Assembly (NCBI RefSeq): GCF_963855985.1
Contig: NC_087090.1
Location: forward strand, 14,506,501 to 14,570,500
Direction of reading: 5' to 3'
Length of the DNA stretch: 64,000 nucleotides
Origin: Ostrinia nubilalis
Taxonomy: Eukaryota; Arthropoda; Insecta; Lepidoptera; Crambidae
The position numbers were made by a program, and so were the translations under genes. Position 1 is the first letter of the stretch, and each line of letters opens with the position of its first letter. Under the pieces are notes generated by a model. The model searched no databases, was not told the DNA's origin, and saw only the letters and a list, made by a program, of their open reading frames with translations. This document shows, one piece after another, positions 12,101-24,400 of the stretch.

Positions 12101-15100
12101 ATAATTAAAATACGTTTGCCACTGCCTCAGTCTTGTTAAACCGTTTTAATTAAAATCTCTGCTCTGTCTCTGTGATAAGCTGAAACGATATTATACCTGT
12201 TAGAACAACGTAGATAATAACATTAAAACGTTTATGAATAAGAGGGCAATTAATTTACTTCTCATTTTCGTTAAAGGTCAAATTAAAGCCCTAATAACGT
12301 GCCTCAGGAAAAAACCCTTAGCACGAACCTAATTCCGTAACAAGGAGCCCCAGTAACACGCAACCCGAGCCGCTGTTTTAGCCTCTATTTTCATATTAAT
12401 CAAGTTGTTCCCGTTCGTAAACAGAGAGGCCCTTTGGTGTTCGTCCCGGCGCCGCGCCCGCACGCTCTAGTTAATATACTGAAAAGTCGAAACAAGTCTT
12501 CAAACCGGAAAAGTATTCTCGCTGAGTTAATAAAAACATTGCCTATTACTCGTATTATGAAACTTTGAACAGTTCGCTTTCCAAAAAACGAACATTCGCT
12601 ATTTACTAACGCAAAAATAACGTTATACGATCACGTAACGAAAACGATAATTGATTTTATATTACACCGCAATCACTGAAGTAAGTATGACAATACGATA
12701 AATGGTTAGTTAGCCAGCATTTGTAAAAATATTGAAAACATAAATCAAGTAACTTGTAAACGCATTTTTCGTCCGCATCCCGACAAGACAGTGGCCGTCC
12801 TATCATAATAAAAATTCAATTGTAAAAATTAATTTCAAAGAAATAAGTTGAAACATAATAATTAGGCGATGTTGTAATTAAAGGACCAGCATACAGGAAT
12901 AGTACCTATTTTAATAGAAACTAAACATGGACGTTAAAAGGGTACGCCGAGATCTCTCGGTACACCTAAGACAAGTTCTCGCATAAAATGTAGATTAGCT
13001 GCAATGGCCAACGTCAGTTTTATTCCTAGGTAGGCAGTAACGAACTTCAAACCAGATATTCATAATTAAAACACCGTTTGTAAGCAATGCCTTTGCCTTT
13101 TACAGGGCCGTACCGTGAGTGTAGGGGGCCCTGGGCTAATACTACTTAGGGGCTCACCTCGTTCGTTCGTTCGTTCTTTTCAGCCAAATGACGTCCACTG
13201 CTGGACAAAGGCCTCTCCCAAGGTTTTCCATAATGAACGGTCCTGCGCTGCCCGCATCCAGGCTCTTCCCGCGACCTTTACCAGATCGTCGGTCCACCTA
13301 GTAGGAGGCCTGCCCACGGTACGTCTTCCAGCCCGTGGTTGCCACTCGAGAACTTTCCTGCCCCAACGGCCATCGTCTCTACGAGCTATGTGCCCCGCCC
13401 ACTGCCACTTGATTTTATCAATTCTGCGAGCTATGTCGGTTACTTTGGTTCTCCTGCGGATCTCCTCATTTCTGATTCGATCACGCAGGGAAACTCCGAG
13501 CATAGCCCGCTCCATCACCTACTATACTCTTTCGCATTATCGTCTATTTATTACTTCGACTTGACTTAGCTGGGGGCCCCTTGAATCCCAGGGGTCCTGG
13601 GCTGAAGAACAAAAAGCCATATGGTAGATCCGGCCCTGTCTATTTGCCTTTGCACCACTCTCTGGTAAATTGCGGCAACTCAGCTTCATTTTGAAATGCA
13701 AAAAGTCCGCAAACGATTGGTATTAGGTACGATTATGATAATTCGCCTTACGTAATTGTTTCATCACTGATTAGCAGAATAGTTCGGCGGGTCTGGCATT
13801 CCGCGAAGGTCAAGTTTCGTAAAACTGTGCAGTTTTGCACAATAAACTCTCCTGCCTTAACTTAGGGGCCGTTATCGGTTAATGATAGTCGGTCTTATCA
13901 GGTGACAACTTACGACTCGTTGCGGGCATCGCTGATATCGACGATTCGACTTTTTTTAACAAAACGTCATAAGACAATGACTATTTATCGGAAATCAATC
14001 ATGTGATGATTGTGAAGATTCTTTCCCACATTTAAACGACTCATTATACTTTTAAAAACCATGATACTGTAAAGAACACATAAAATGTGAATGTAGAATA
14101 AAATAAAATAGTAAGCCATTGTTATCAATAACTAAGCATAAAAAGGATTAATGACCAACAACAAAAAATCAGAAGAATGATAATAAAGTTATAATCTGTT
14201 GCACATTCCAAGGTTATTCAGATAAGATAATAGGTATTTACTGATAAAACTTTACTTCAATTGTCTGAGCATATTGCTCCCAGTATTTGTTAGAAATAAT
14301 ATTATGTGTTTGATAAAATGATAATAACTTAGCTGTATGAGCTGTATCCAATGTAAATAAGTAGAGGGTATAATTAATATCCATTCTTGATTCTTGTATA
14401 ATTTGAATTATTTTAAGTCAAAAATGTTTATATTAACATGTTGAACACTACAAGGCTCAATAGTGAGCCTTGAACAATAAGTTTACTATTGTGTCATACC
14501 TCAATGCTCAGTTGTTAAAATGTGTGCCAAAACATGACAGAAGGTGACAATATCTAACCACAAATCACCACCAAAAATGGTCAGATAACACATATCAATC
14601 ATTACATTCATGTTCCCATTAAAACCACAGACGGAAAATTATGTAAAAAACCAGTCCAATTAGAAATATTTGCTAACTTTCAATTACAACACTTCCTTGT
14701 AGTGGACAGAAACATGTTATTAAAATCAATTTTAGTTAATAAGAGTTGGAATTTTATGTTTTTGCTCACAAGAATCTTTCTACGTAATTGTTGGACGTCT
14801 TTTCAACGTACAAGATAATCACATGAAGCAGCTAAGATAATTGCTGAATTGTGCGATTGTGTTTAACTAATGGCATGAGTCACGAGGATATAAGACTAGA
14901 TAGTCAATTAAGAGTGTATAATTTCTGAGCATTTAGTAATATATGTCTTCATTTCGATAAATCAAAAAAACTTTTTATACAGAATATTCTGTGCGTCAAG
15001 TAATAAATAAAGATAAAGAAATAGTAGTTTTAAAATTTCCTACAAATAAAAATTGTTTATGACGACTGATTGCTCTGGTAGTTTGTGTATAGGATTGCTA

Positions 15101-16488
15101 TATTCACTGCAATTGCAGGTTCAAATCCTGTAAAGGACAAAGATTATGGCAAGCTTAACTTCCCCAAATGTCACTAACATCTGTTAGTCTTTAAAATAAT
15201 GCCCTACAACAAAACAATTGACTTGTGAAGGCACATTGGACAACTAATTTGTTCAATTACTGAACATAAATATCTTACATCATAGAATGAGTTTGTTGAA
15301 CAAGTTACAAGCTTTTGTCCAATAACTATGAGTAGGTAATTAGTATTTGAGGAAAAGAATGTAGGCCACTTTGTTCTGTGGGTTAATCACCTACACCTCA
15401 TTAACCTAATAGAAGGTAAACTTTTGTAAATAAGCTTTGTTACTACTAAATACCAATAAGTGGTTCATTGTTAGGGCTATTACTGAATATTAGCAAAAAG
15501 GTAAATATGCATTAGGACTAATTGGCTTGCAGGTGTAAATAAACAAATTAATTACATGTTCAATAGTATTATAAGATTGGACAGATTGTTTGGCTTGTAT
15601 TTACAATAACAATGTAGGTAAATGAATAAGGTTTTTTTTTTATTAACAACTAATATTTCTCATTTCAAGTGCCAAGGGCTCAAGGGTTTTCTCATTTGTA
15701 AGGATAATTTTCAAAACATTCATGCATATTAATATCATGTTTAAATAGGTCTTACAATACTTATTAGATAATAGAAAATTGTAAACATACCTTGAAGGAG
15801 CTGTGCACTAATGTTTCATCGAGGTCTATGACCATACACTTTTTATGCATATCCTGATGTCTCACTGGTGGCAACAAGGGTCTGGGGGCATGGTCGTGCA
15901 TAACCAGGAGCGGAGGGGAAGCCCTGCCGTCGATGCTATTCGTGCCATTCCCGCCGGGAGGGCCCTTGCCTCGGCCGCCGCGCCAGCAACACAACAGCGA
16001 TCGCAGGAAACCACCGCTCCCGCTCGACTTCTTACTCCCCAAAGGAGTAGACCCTGACACTGGTGTCCCATCACCTTCATTATGCTGCCCGCCAGGGGAT
16101 GACCCTAAAACAACCATCACAACTTTAACACCGACCAAATCACACACGCGGAAGCCCAATTTTCATGTGGGACTGGTCTAAGGAAAGACAAGCTCTCAAG
16201 GTTGCTCCTAAGAATGTTATCGCGTTCACACGTTCCAACTGTTTACCTCGAGCTTCGCACACTTGAGACGTAATTCAAAGGATACAATACGTTCAACAGA
16301 TCACTGATTTATCTTCGATCACGACCAACAAATATTTACGAATCATGTAGAGGTAACACTATACGCTCTAATTTGATGCTAGTAGGTAACAGGTGTAATT
16401 CGGTTTAGATTTACCTCTGTCGGATCCATAATTGTTTAATTGTTCGTCATCCCGTGACACCTGAGTTATAATGGACGATGCGTCCATT
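3134..16488 (-). CDS. CTDSP: CTD small phosphatase (SCP/CTDSP family), spliced, five coding exons
   Basis: This is a serine phosphatase of the FCP/SCP family, which removes phosphate from the RNA polymerase II C-terminal repeat and from other nuclear phosphoproteins. Coding exons (minus): 16488-16415, 16104-15791, 7355-7174, 4921-4768, 3292-3134 (stop). All junctions are GT-AG. Phases agree from exon 2 on (314 bp with upstream phase 1, then 182, 154 and 159 bp). Exon 1 begins [15 protein letters not shown], like the vertebrate SCP N terminus. Exon 2 carries a cysteine pair after a Ser/Gly-rich stretch (LLCCW, a likely palmitoylation site) and the catalytic DLDET motif followed by LVHSSFK. Later exons give [23 protein letters not shown] and [23 protein letters not shown] in family order. 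Expected length is about 293 aa. Oddities: exon 1 joins exon 2 out of phase by one base, and exon 3 is followed by truncated tandem copies. Identity is very secure; exon 1 is less so. Confidence 0.9.
4061..4109. repeat. Perfect 22-bp inverted repeat (hairpin) in last CTDSP intron
   Basis: A 22-base arm starting CAGAGTAGGTATTG is followed by a 5-base loop and its exact reverse complement. Similarity stops at the stem ends. It may be a foldback or MITE remnant. A hairpin RNA precursor is possible, but the stem is short for a typical pre-miRNA. Confidence 0.7.
4414..4448. repeat. Perfect 14-bp inverted repeat in last CTDSP intron
   Basis: CAGCGGGGAACAAT is followed by a 7-base spacer and then its exact reverse complement. 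The function is unknown; it is probably a small foldback remnant. Confidence 0.65.
5344..6717. mobile_element. Non-autonomous DNA transposon, 1.37 kb, 12-bp TIRs, unclassified
   Basis: GGGTCATTCCAT at 5344-5355 is matched by ATGGAATGACCC at 6706-6717. Both ends are flanked by TAAG (5340-5343 and 6718-6721), a plausible 4-bp target duplication. The interior has no transposase frame. It contains at least five copies of the word TAACACCCGAAAC or a one-base variant (near 5703, 5870, 6331, 6521 and 6690), one of them as a head-to-head pair. It sits in the CTDSP intron between exons 3 and 4 and directly abuts the 148-bp exon repeat array. The superfamily is not known to me. Confidence 0.6.
6722..7174 (-). 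repeat. Tandem array of truncated CTDSP exon-3 copies, 148-bp period
   Basis: Three extra copies of the 3-prime half of CTDSP exon 3 lie in the intron downstream of it, at offsets of exactly 148 bp. Each holds about 94 bp of exon (from [12 protein letters not shown] to LLDR), then about 54 bp of intron beginning with the donor GTGAGC. The exon parts correspond to about 7119-7026, 6971-6878 and 6823-6731. The first two keep an intact 5-prime splice site. The third has lost it and runs into the neighbouring transposon. A weak AG precedes each truncated copy, but splicing one in would shift the frame (exon 3 ends in phase 2, the copy starts at a codon boundary). The copies are nearly identical in exon and intron parts, so they are recent or homogenised. 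Confidence 0.85.
11725..12020 (+). mobile_element. tRNA-derived SINE
   Basis: A pol III type head is visible: an A-box-like word TAGCTCAGATGG near 11738, then a B-box-like word GGATTCGATTCCC near 11760, followed by an unrelated body. It cannot fold as a normal tRNA. The 3-prime limit is estimated. Confidence 0.55.
13103..13638 (-). mobile_element. RTE-type LINE 3-prime fragment nested in a small TIR element
   Basis: On the minus strand about 13518-13170 encodes the C terminus of an endonuclease-reverse transcriptase. Readable motifs include [30 protein letters not shown] and the terminal VQQWTSFG. It is 5-prime truncated and has no catalytic reverse transcriptase domain. It appears to have inserted into another element whose ends read ACAGGGCCG (about 13103) and CGGCCCTGT (about 13638), with a GGGGGCCC-containing word on each side. 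Confidence 0.7.
15068..15145 (+). mobile_element. Degenerate tRNA-derived SINE remnant
   Basis: A B-box-like GGTTCAAATCC near 15118 lies about 45 bases after a weak A-box-like GCTCTGGTAG. The rest does not fold like a tRNA. Confidence 0.35.
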
Positions 16489-17653
16489 TAAACATTTGTT
16501 TTGGGCCCTAACACAAATGGCAACGACGTTTTTGTAAAATTTTAACACCATAAAACTATTTTTTATCTCCCTTCTATCTTACAAAATGGCAGGCTCTTGG
16601 CAAATATGAGCAGCAATGGTGCCAACCTAAAGAATGTAAATAGCGTCTATCGCTTTCTTCTCATTACGATTAGAAAGAGACGGAAGCAATTATTTTGTAT
16701 TTAGTTGTTGTCAGCGCTGGCAACAGCCAAAAATAGTTAATTTCGTTTAGAAACATGAAATGTTATTATTATAAACAAGAAGACAATTTAATAAGATTAA
16801 GAAAAATAAAATAATTTTGGGTTTTTATCAATATCAAGAACCATTTCTCATGTATTTAGAATGAATCGTTTTAATGTATAATAATTTATGCATAATATGA
16901 ACAATTGAAATATTACTGATTAATAGAATTGTGATATCGATTCAGGCTACAACATTATTCAAAAGTGGAATAAAATTAGGACTTTTTGTACATGTTACCA
17001 AATTAACTAATATATCAAACCACTTCCTGTCTGTCCTTTAGCTGACTATTAGTACATTAAAATAATTTCGATAATAAAACATGTTTCAACCATATTTATT
17101 TTCTTAAAATCTAGGCTAATAAAAAACGGAAGTTTGGTTGTTCGTTTAATAATTGAATGCGCTTATTCAGAAACTTCTATCCGATTAATTGTTTGTTTGG
17201 TGTTAGATAGCTCACAATCACAACAATATCGACGTAGGCTTTAGTATACCACTCGTACGTAATTGCAGACACAACCATTTCTGAATAAATGTAAGAAATA
17301 ACTGATCCACTAAATAAGGACCAAGAACAAGTGATTTGAAAAGTTATAAAATATTTTTAACATTTCTGCTTTCTTGCTTTGTTAAGAAGAATATTTGAAT
17401 GAATCGATTAATCAATTGAATATTGGGGTATCTTTCCAATGACCTCAATTATTTAAGCTACACACGTCACTAATTTATCTGTCACTGGCTGTCTGTCTTC
17501 GTCTTTCTCTCAATTTTTTTGCTTTGCTCGTCTGCATGAAATGTAATTTTGGTGAATGCTTTGTGATTTTTCTACAAAAACGATAACGTGAAGTGTTCGT
17601 TAAATGGTCTGTTACTATTCATCATAGTTTCAAAAAGCTGCTATTTGTAAGAC
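16489..17653. promoter_or_regulatory. Divergent intergenic region between CTDSP and RNGTT
   Basis: About 1.2 kb separates the two start codons. Both genes are transcribed outward, so their promoters (and 5-prime UTR exons, which I cannot place) must lie here or be bidirectional. It is AT-rich, with no clear TATA box at a convincing distance. A GATATCGAT word near 16932 resembles the DREF motif of insect housekeeping promoters. Confidence 0.45.
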
Positions 17654-18419
17654 ATGTCGCACAGAGATTCGGGACCTATCCCCAATAGATGGTTGAGGTG
17701 TCCACGAAAGGCCACTGGGCTGGTCGCTGGGAAGTTCCTGGCATTCAAAACGCCTCTGGGGTCCAATTTCAATGATAAGGTACCTGAAGGAAACCGCTTT
17801 ACGCCATCAATGCTGTTTGATTACATGAAAACTTTGAAGGTAAGCATTATCTTGTTGTGTTTTGCTTTCGTTAGCTGTTTATGTAGGTTCAAAACCTTGT
17901 GAATGCCCCAGTTTTAAATGCAGACTTGTAGAAATACACTGAGCATTAATTTATTTATTAAAGTATGCTGCTCATATACAAAATGATTCTGAAGCCCAGT
18001 TGGACCTACGGCATCCAGTTGTGGGGCTCTGCAAGTGCCTCTAACATCATGATAATTCAGAGAGTGCAAAACTACATCCTGAAACAAATATCGAATGCAC
18101 CATGGTTTATAAGAACAACAGAGCTGCACGAGTTATTGAACGTGCCTATGGTGAAGCAAGAGATAGACACCCATGGAAGCAGCTACAAGCTAAGACTGTC
18201 AAAGCACCCGAACCAGTTGGCTGGGCAGCTCACTATCCCAGAAACCATACGGCGGCTTAAGAAGCGGCGGGATATCTTCGACAATTAGTCTGAAAATAAA
18301 CCAGGGATTAAGAAAAATAAAGGCCTGTTTCCGCTGGGAGCAGTGCTCTAAATGACGAAAAGAATCCACCCCATCTGCTTATAGTTTTTGAGGACTGATC
18401 GCATGATTAAACCATAAAA

Positions 18420-18452
<33 letters not shown>

Positions 18453-21400
18453 AAAGTATGCATTTTGAAATATTGTTACAATAATCATGACATTTTTAAT
18501 GTCCTAATATAGCAATAACTAGCTTTCTGCCCGCGGCTTCGCCCGCGTGGAATTTTGTCTGTCACAGAAAAATTTTTTGTGCGCGTCCCTGTTTCAAAAA
18601 CCGGGATAAAAACTATCCTATGTCCATTCCCGGGACTCAAACTATGTCCCTGCCAAATTTCATCGAAATCGGTTGCGAGGTTTAAGCGGGAAAGCGTAAC
18701 AGACAGACAGACAGACAGAGTTACTTTCGCATTTATAATATTAGTTGGGATGCTTAGGATAGAAGGAAGAAAGAAAACTAGGCTACAATGAAGTAATATA
18801 TTTTGCTTTACGATTTTATACCCAGCAAACTGCTAGTGTGTTATGTAGTATTTTTTGATATTGTACCAGATGAAGATAAATAACACATTAGAGTTGCAAT
18901 TGAATAACTATTACTTATTGATTACAGTAAATTAATATATAAATAACCATAGTTCTTTATTGCATCATATTGGTTCATACAATAAGATCTTAAATATAAT
19001 AACAGACCCATAGGCGTAAATAGAGGAGTTCGAGCAAAATGGTCTATAATGTATTTTTTAAAAATCTAATAATTAACAGGTAAAACTAGGGCTATGGGTG
19101 GATCTTACGAACACAACCCGATTCTACAACAAGCAAGAAGTGGAAGGTATGGGTTGCAAGTACGTCAAACTGCAGTGCCGTGGACATGGGGAAACGCCGT
19201 CACTTGACCAGACCAGGTGCCTGTCTTTTGTAATAGTAACGCTAAAAGGACCTGACTTGTTCTAACCGTAAAAATGTAAGCTTTGAAGTACATTTTGTTT
19301 ATTTCCTCAGATTGGGATTGTCTTCCTTTCTGACCGAACATTAGTTTAGCCTTTTTACACAAAATCGAAAGCAGCAACTTATTATTCTAAAATTGAACAT
19401 GTGGGTGCCACACAGTACTTTTAATCGGTTTTATTAAAGAAATCTAAAGAGATTTTATGATGATGGTATTAAAGAAAATTGTTTTTCTTACGCTTATTAC
19501 AGATTATTCATCCAACTTGTGAGCAGATTCCTTACAAATAATCCTTTAGAGGTTATTGGGGTGCACTGTACTCATGGGTTCAACCGAACTGGTTTTTTGC
19601 TGGTATCATACATGGTAGAACAGTTGGATTGCAGCGTGGAGGCTGCTCTGAGTGAGTTCGCTAGACTCCGGTAAGTGCTACTATTTTATGTATGTAACCG
19701 ATGGAGTTTTGTGAAAGTGTTTGTTACTTACTTATGGTAATATCTTTATTAGGCCTCCTGGAATATACAAACAAGATTACCTAGAAGAATTATACAAACG
19801 CTACGATGATGCTGAATTCACACCAGCTGCCCCTGCCAGACCTGATTGGTGCAATGGTATATTTAAACATATTTTTGCTTTAAAATATTGCTTGACTCAA
19901 TAGCTTGCCTTATGTTTTTCAACCTGAACATTATTTACAGAAGAAGAAGAAATAGACTATGACGATGATGATGACAAACCATGCAATTCACAAAGTAGTG
20001 CCCCATCACAAAGTACATCTGGGTAAGTTTTAAATACATTTCTCTGTTCAAAATATTCAAATCTACTAATAGATAAAAATAAGTACTTGTTTTATCGGAA
20101 AATCTGCTATTAAGATTTGAATATCCCTCCAGGCACAATAACAAACCCAAGAAGGGCAGACGGGAGACCACTCACAAAAAGTCAACATTCATGCCCGGGG
20201 TTCGTGGAGTGGAACCGTTCAATGCTCAGCCTCGGCTCAGTGAAGTCCAGAAGAAAGCCCAAGAGTTCTGCGAGTGGAAAAGCACAGGCTTCCCTGGCTC
20301 TCAGCCTGTGTCCATGGACGTTATGAACCTAAAGAAGCTACATCAGAAACCTTATAGGGTGTCGTGGAAAGCAGACGGAGTTAGGTAAACTTCTTTCACA
20401 CATTTCTCCTTTAAGCGTGTACCCCAACTACACTACTCTTGAAGTTGCCTAAAATTAATCGAAGTAGGTAGATACATATTGTAGATGTGCGCTCTTCAGT
20501 GTATAGATATGCCCTTCGAGTTTTGGTTAACTTCGTCGAAGCGTCAATTTAAGGAGTGTAGCTGATGTATAAACTCTTCACATAACATTTAATATTTATT
20601 CTTATTTCAAAATGTTTTTTTTTTTTCAGATATATGATGTTAATAGACGGCGAAGGAGAAGTGTACATGTTAGACAGAGATAACTGCGTATTTAAAGTAT
20701 TTGGCTTAAGGTTCCTACATAGGAAAGATCTCAGGAGGCATCTAAAGAATACTCTACTTGACGGGGTACGTGACTAAACAACCAATATTCATTAAGAGCC
20801 ATTTTACATTTTCGTGCGAATTTTTAAGATTTCGGAAGCATGAATTACTATCTTAAGCAACACCCAGAGATTATTTATTAACTGCGAAAGATAGGTCAAT
20901 CCTTGTTGTTGACCATTAATGTAACGGATTTACTAAAACTCTTTTGCTTAATTCGCAGTGCCCCATCTCCCACAACCATTTTACGGAAAAATTGCCGCAG
21001 ACTCATTTTCAAAGTCCTGTATCTATTATTTATGCTCGTATAATAAACTTAAAAATATATAGTAATCATCGGACATATATTCTTGTAGTCCAATAATCAA
21101 ACGGATTCTTGAATTTCATTACCATTATTGAGTAAAATCTAAAAATATATAGCAAATTTTTAAGATTTACGTCACATTTTGATCGTAATTTTTGGTTTAA
21201 ATACACAGCAATAACAGCAATAAAAGTATCCCAGAATAAAGAATATTCATTGGAGAATTGATTTCTACAGTTATTGTTTAAATATTAGTAACCACTTTGT
21301 CAAAATATTGATGTGAATCCCAACTAATATTATAAATGCGAAAGTAACTCTGTCTGTCTGTCTGTCTGTTACGCTTTCCCGCTTAAACCTCGCAACCGAT

Positions 21401-24400
21401 TTTGATGAAATTTGGCATAGAGATAGTTTGAGTCCCGGGAAAGAACATAGGATAGTTTTTATCCCGGTTTTTGAAACAGGCACGCGCGCGATAAAGTTTT
21501 TCTGTGACAGACAAAATTCCACGCGGGCGAAGCCGCGGGCGGAAAGCTAGTAACAGTATAAATTACAATGCGCAAGCCGACATCGATTAGTATGGCGCGA
21601 GCGCCCGTCAAGGCAGGACCTGTGTCATTTTTCCCGCCATGACGTTTACGTGCGTTCGTGTCGTGAAGCGGCGATTTATACGGCGACCAAATATTTTTGA
21701 TACTATGTCGAGAGGTCCCTGTTTCGAGTCGGCCGTTTGGTGTAGTGGTTCGAAACGGACTAATATGCCGAGAGGTCCCGGGTTCGATTCCCGGCTGAGC
21801 AGAAATTGAAATGATGAATTATAATTTCTTTGACGGGTCTGGGTCTATAATAAATAAATTATAAAAAGTATGTAAGTAGTATATCCAATAAGCTGGCTAG
21901 CACCCTTAACACAAGCATATTAGTTGCTTACCTACTTTGGGACTAGATGGATGTCCAAAGATTTGTTTATTTATTTATCCGCTTTGAGTTTTGTTTCGTG
22001 AAGAAGAAAAAGAAGCGTTGTATCGAGAGAGTTTTGTTGTTAAATCTATACTCATAAAAGAGGAAAGATTTGATTATTTGTTTGTTTGAAGGCAATAGGC
22101 TACGAAAAAAAAATCTTTCACAATTAGAATCCTAAATGTTTTCTATGTAGGTTATAAAATATTTTCAAAAACTTTAGTCAAAATCTTCGATAATTTGACG
22201 TTTTAATAAATATTTTATTGTTTTCAATACGATTTCTTTACTAGTTTTTAGAAATTCTACGATTTAACTAAAGTGTTTAATATTTTATGCATAATTTATT
22301 AACTTCTAAAATATATTCTCTATTGATAGATTACGCTTCGTATTTTATTAAAATTATTACCTGACGAGGTTAAAAAGGTGTAGAATGTTATTTTGGATTT
22401 AACTTGCTTCCATAGAAATATAAGGTGTTATTTTTTGTACTGATCATACTTTACCAACGCATCTAATAAAATCATACAAATACAACCCAAGTGTTTTTAA
22501 AAAAAAATTCAGGCTAGTTTTTGTTTTTACTTTTCCTAACAAAAAAAAGATATTATTTTTACAACCATCCTGTCTTCACTCACTGCCTCTCTCTCTTTCT
22601 TTACTCATTTCATTCATACGAGTACGAACAATGGCCGCGCGCATTCATTCAACGTTCACACACATAAAGGTTAGATTACACTAAACCTACGTTACCAAAA
22701 ATTATCACTCGTGAGTATGTACGATGTTACGTCATGTTAATAGGTACTACGCGCTGGGAGAAACAAAATCTAGCTACATAAGTAGGTAAATAAGTGTATT
22801 TTCATTAGTGTAATAGCGGGGGACTTTTCCAACGAACCGAGGCGAATCATCCGCGTTAAACTAGAAATTTAAAATAGGATAGAAATTGGAATTCAATATC
22901 TACGGTTTCGTAATGCCTACGCAATTTATTTAGAGACGTAATAAAAAATTGATAGGTACATACCTATTACTACTTCGCTTCGCTTCAGTGGAAATGCACC
23001 CTAATATTGAATATGAATAGGTGTTGTAAATAAAACTCACTGATCAATTTTCCTGGTTTTAATTCCTAAATTATGATTTGCCATCACACTTTAGATTCAT
23101 TGATTTTACTTATTCACACATTTACCTATTTTGAATGTTGTTATTTAAAGTTCCTAGGTTATTATTACACTAATCACAATACATTTTGAACGTCAAGCCT
23201 TTGTTGAATGTTCACGTAAACACTGTCTTGCACTGTCTAATCTAGCCACGATCGAATTGAGGTAATGCTTTCGGGCTGCACACTTGCTTGCTGTTCACTA
23301 GACACCACGTCGGATGTTGTATTCACAATTCGCGCACTAACTTTTTTACGGAAAAAGTCCCTTTCGCGTAAACAAGAACTCATCTGTCCAAATCACACTG
23401 TAGGTATGTACCTAGGTAGACTTCCGCAATAACCATCGATAGAACTAGGTCGCGGTCGTGGCCCTCTGGCAACAACTCCTTGATAAGGCATTCCGTATTT
23501 TTACGCAAAAGCCGCCGTCTGCGGCGCTCGCATCTGGGTACCGCCAGCACTGTGCCGGTGATTGAAATTGAAATCCAGAACTTCGTCCTCGAAGCGCACG
23601 GAATCTCGTCAAGTCAGGATACGGCTGCGCTCCCTGAAGCGCTGCGCGGCTCCAAACAAGCAAGGTATGAAGGTTTTCGACTCGTCAATGTTTCTCGTCG
23701 GCCAGTTAGTGTGCCCGAAACATAATTTCACCTGCGTTTTGTTATTGATCAAGCGCGGCATTGTAATAAATCACACATACACTGCAATACGTTTGGGCGC
23801 ATTGGACGGACTGGGACGATTATTTATGTTGTTGCGCTCCCGCATGCCGATCGGCGGCTCGGCGCGGGCTGTGGGCGCGGAGCGACTGGCAGCGATATCA
23901 ATATGGCCGACTCACGCGGCGCGGCACGTGGCAGTGGTCGTTGCCCTCGGCCGGCTACTACGATAGTGCGTACAAACGAATACTCACCGCGCTCAAAGGA
24001 TGATTTATTTTTTATTTTTTTCGAAACATTCTTTGTCGTTTTACTCGAAAACTAGCCTGAATTTTTTTTTAAAAACACTTGGGTTGTATTTGTATGATTT
24101 TATTAGATGCGTTGGTAAAGTATGATCAGTACAAAAAATAACACCTTATATAGAGAGATTCTAAGTAATGCGCTGAGTTCGAAACTAAGTGTCGCATTAT
24201 AAATTCACACACACAAAGATATCAAAATATGTACTCATTATCCACTGCGATATCAGTATTCAACGTTCGAATAACCTTTAGTAGTAGGTATGCAAGCAAT
24301 ATAAACTGTTTACATTATGCCGACGCTCCTGTCATCATTGCTTTCACAAGCAATATGTTCTGTTTTTGGGCATATTGTTGCGACACCGGCTCCGCCCCTT

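Larger units (their letters stand above)
7400..15790. other. Large CTDSP intron 2, repeat-rich, no other gene seen
   Basis: This 8.4 kb intron lies between CTDSP exons 2 and 3. It is AT-rich and contains a tRNA-headed SINE (about 11725-12020), a nested RTE fragment (13103-13638), a weak SINE remnant (about 15068-15145) and an 18-bp palindrome near 8105-8122. A GC-richer patch near 12430-12470 has no coding support. The small open frames here have no recognisable domains. Confidence 0.6.

Noticed and set aside
13115..13564. 149-codon plus-strand frame
   Set aside because: It is the complement of the RTE reverse transcriptase C terminus on the minus strand.
21729..21803. Functional tRNA gene
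   Set aside because: A and B boxes are present but the acceptor arms do not pair and a SINE body follows.
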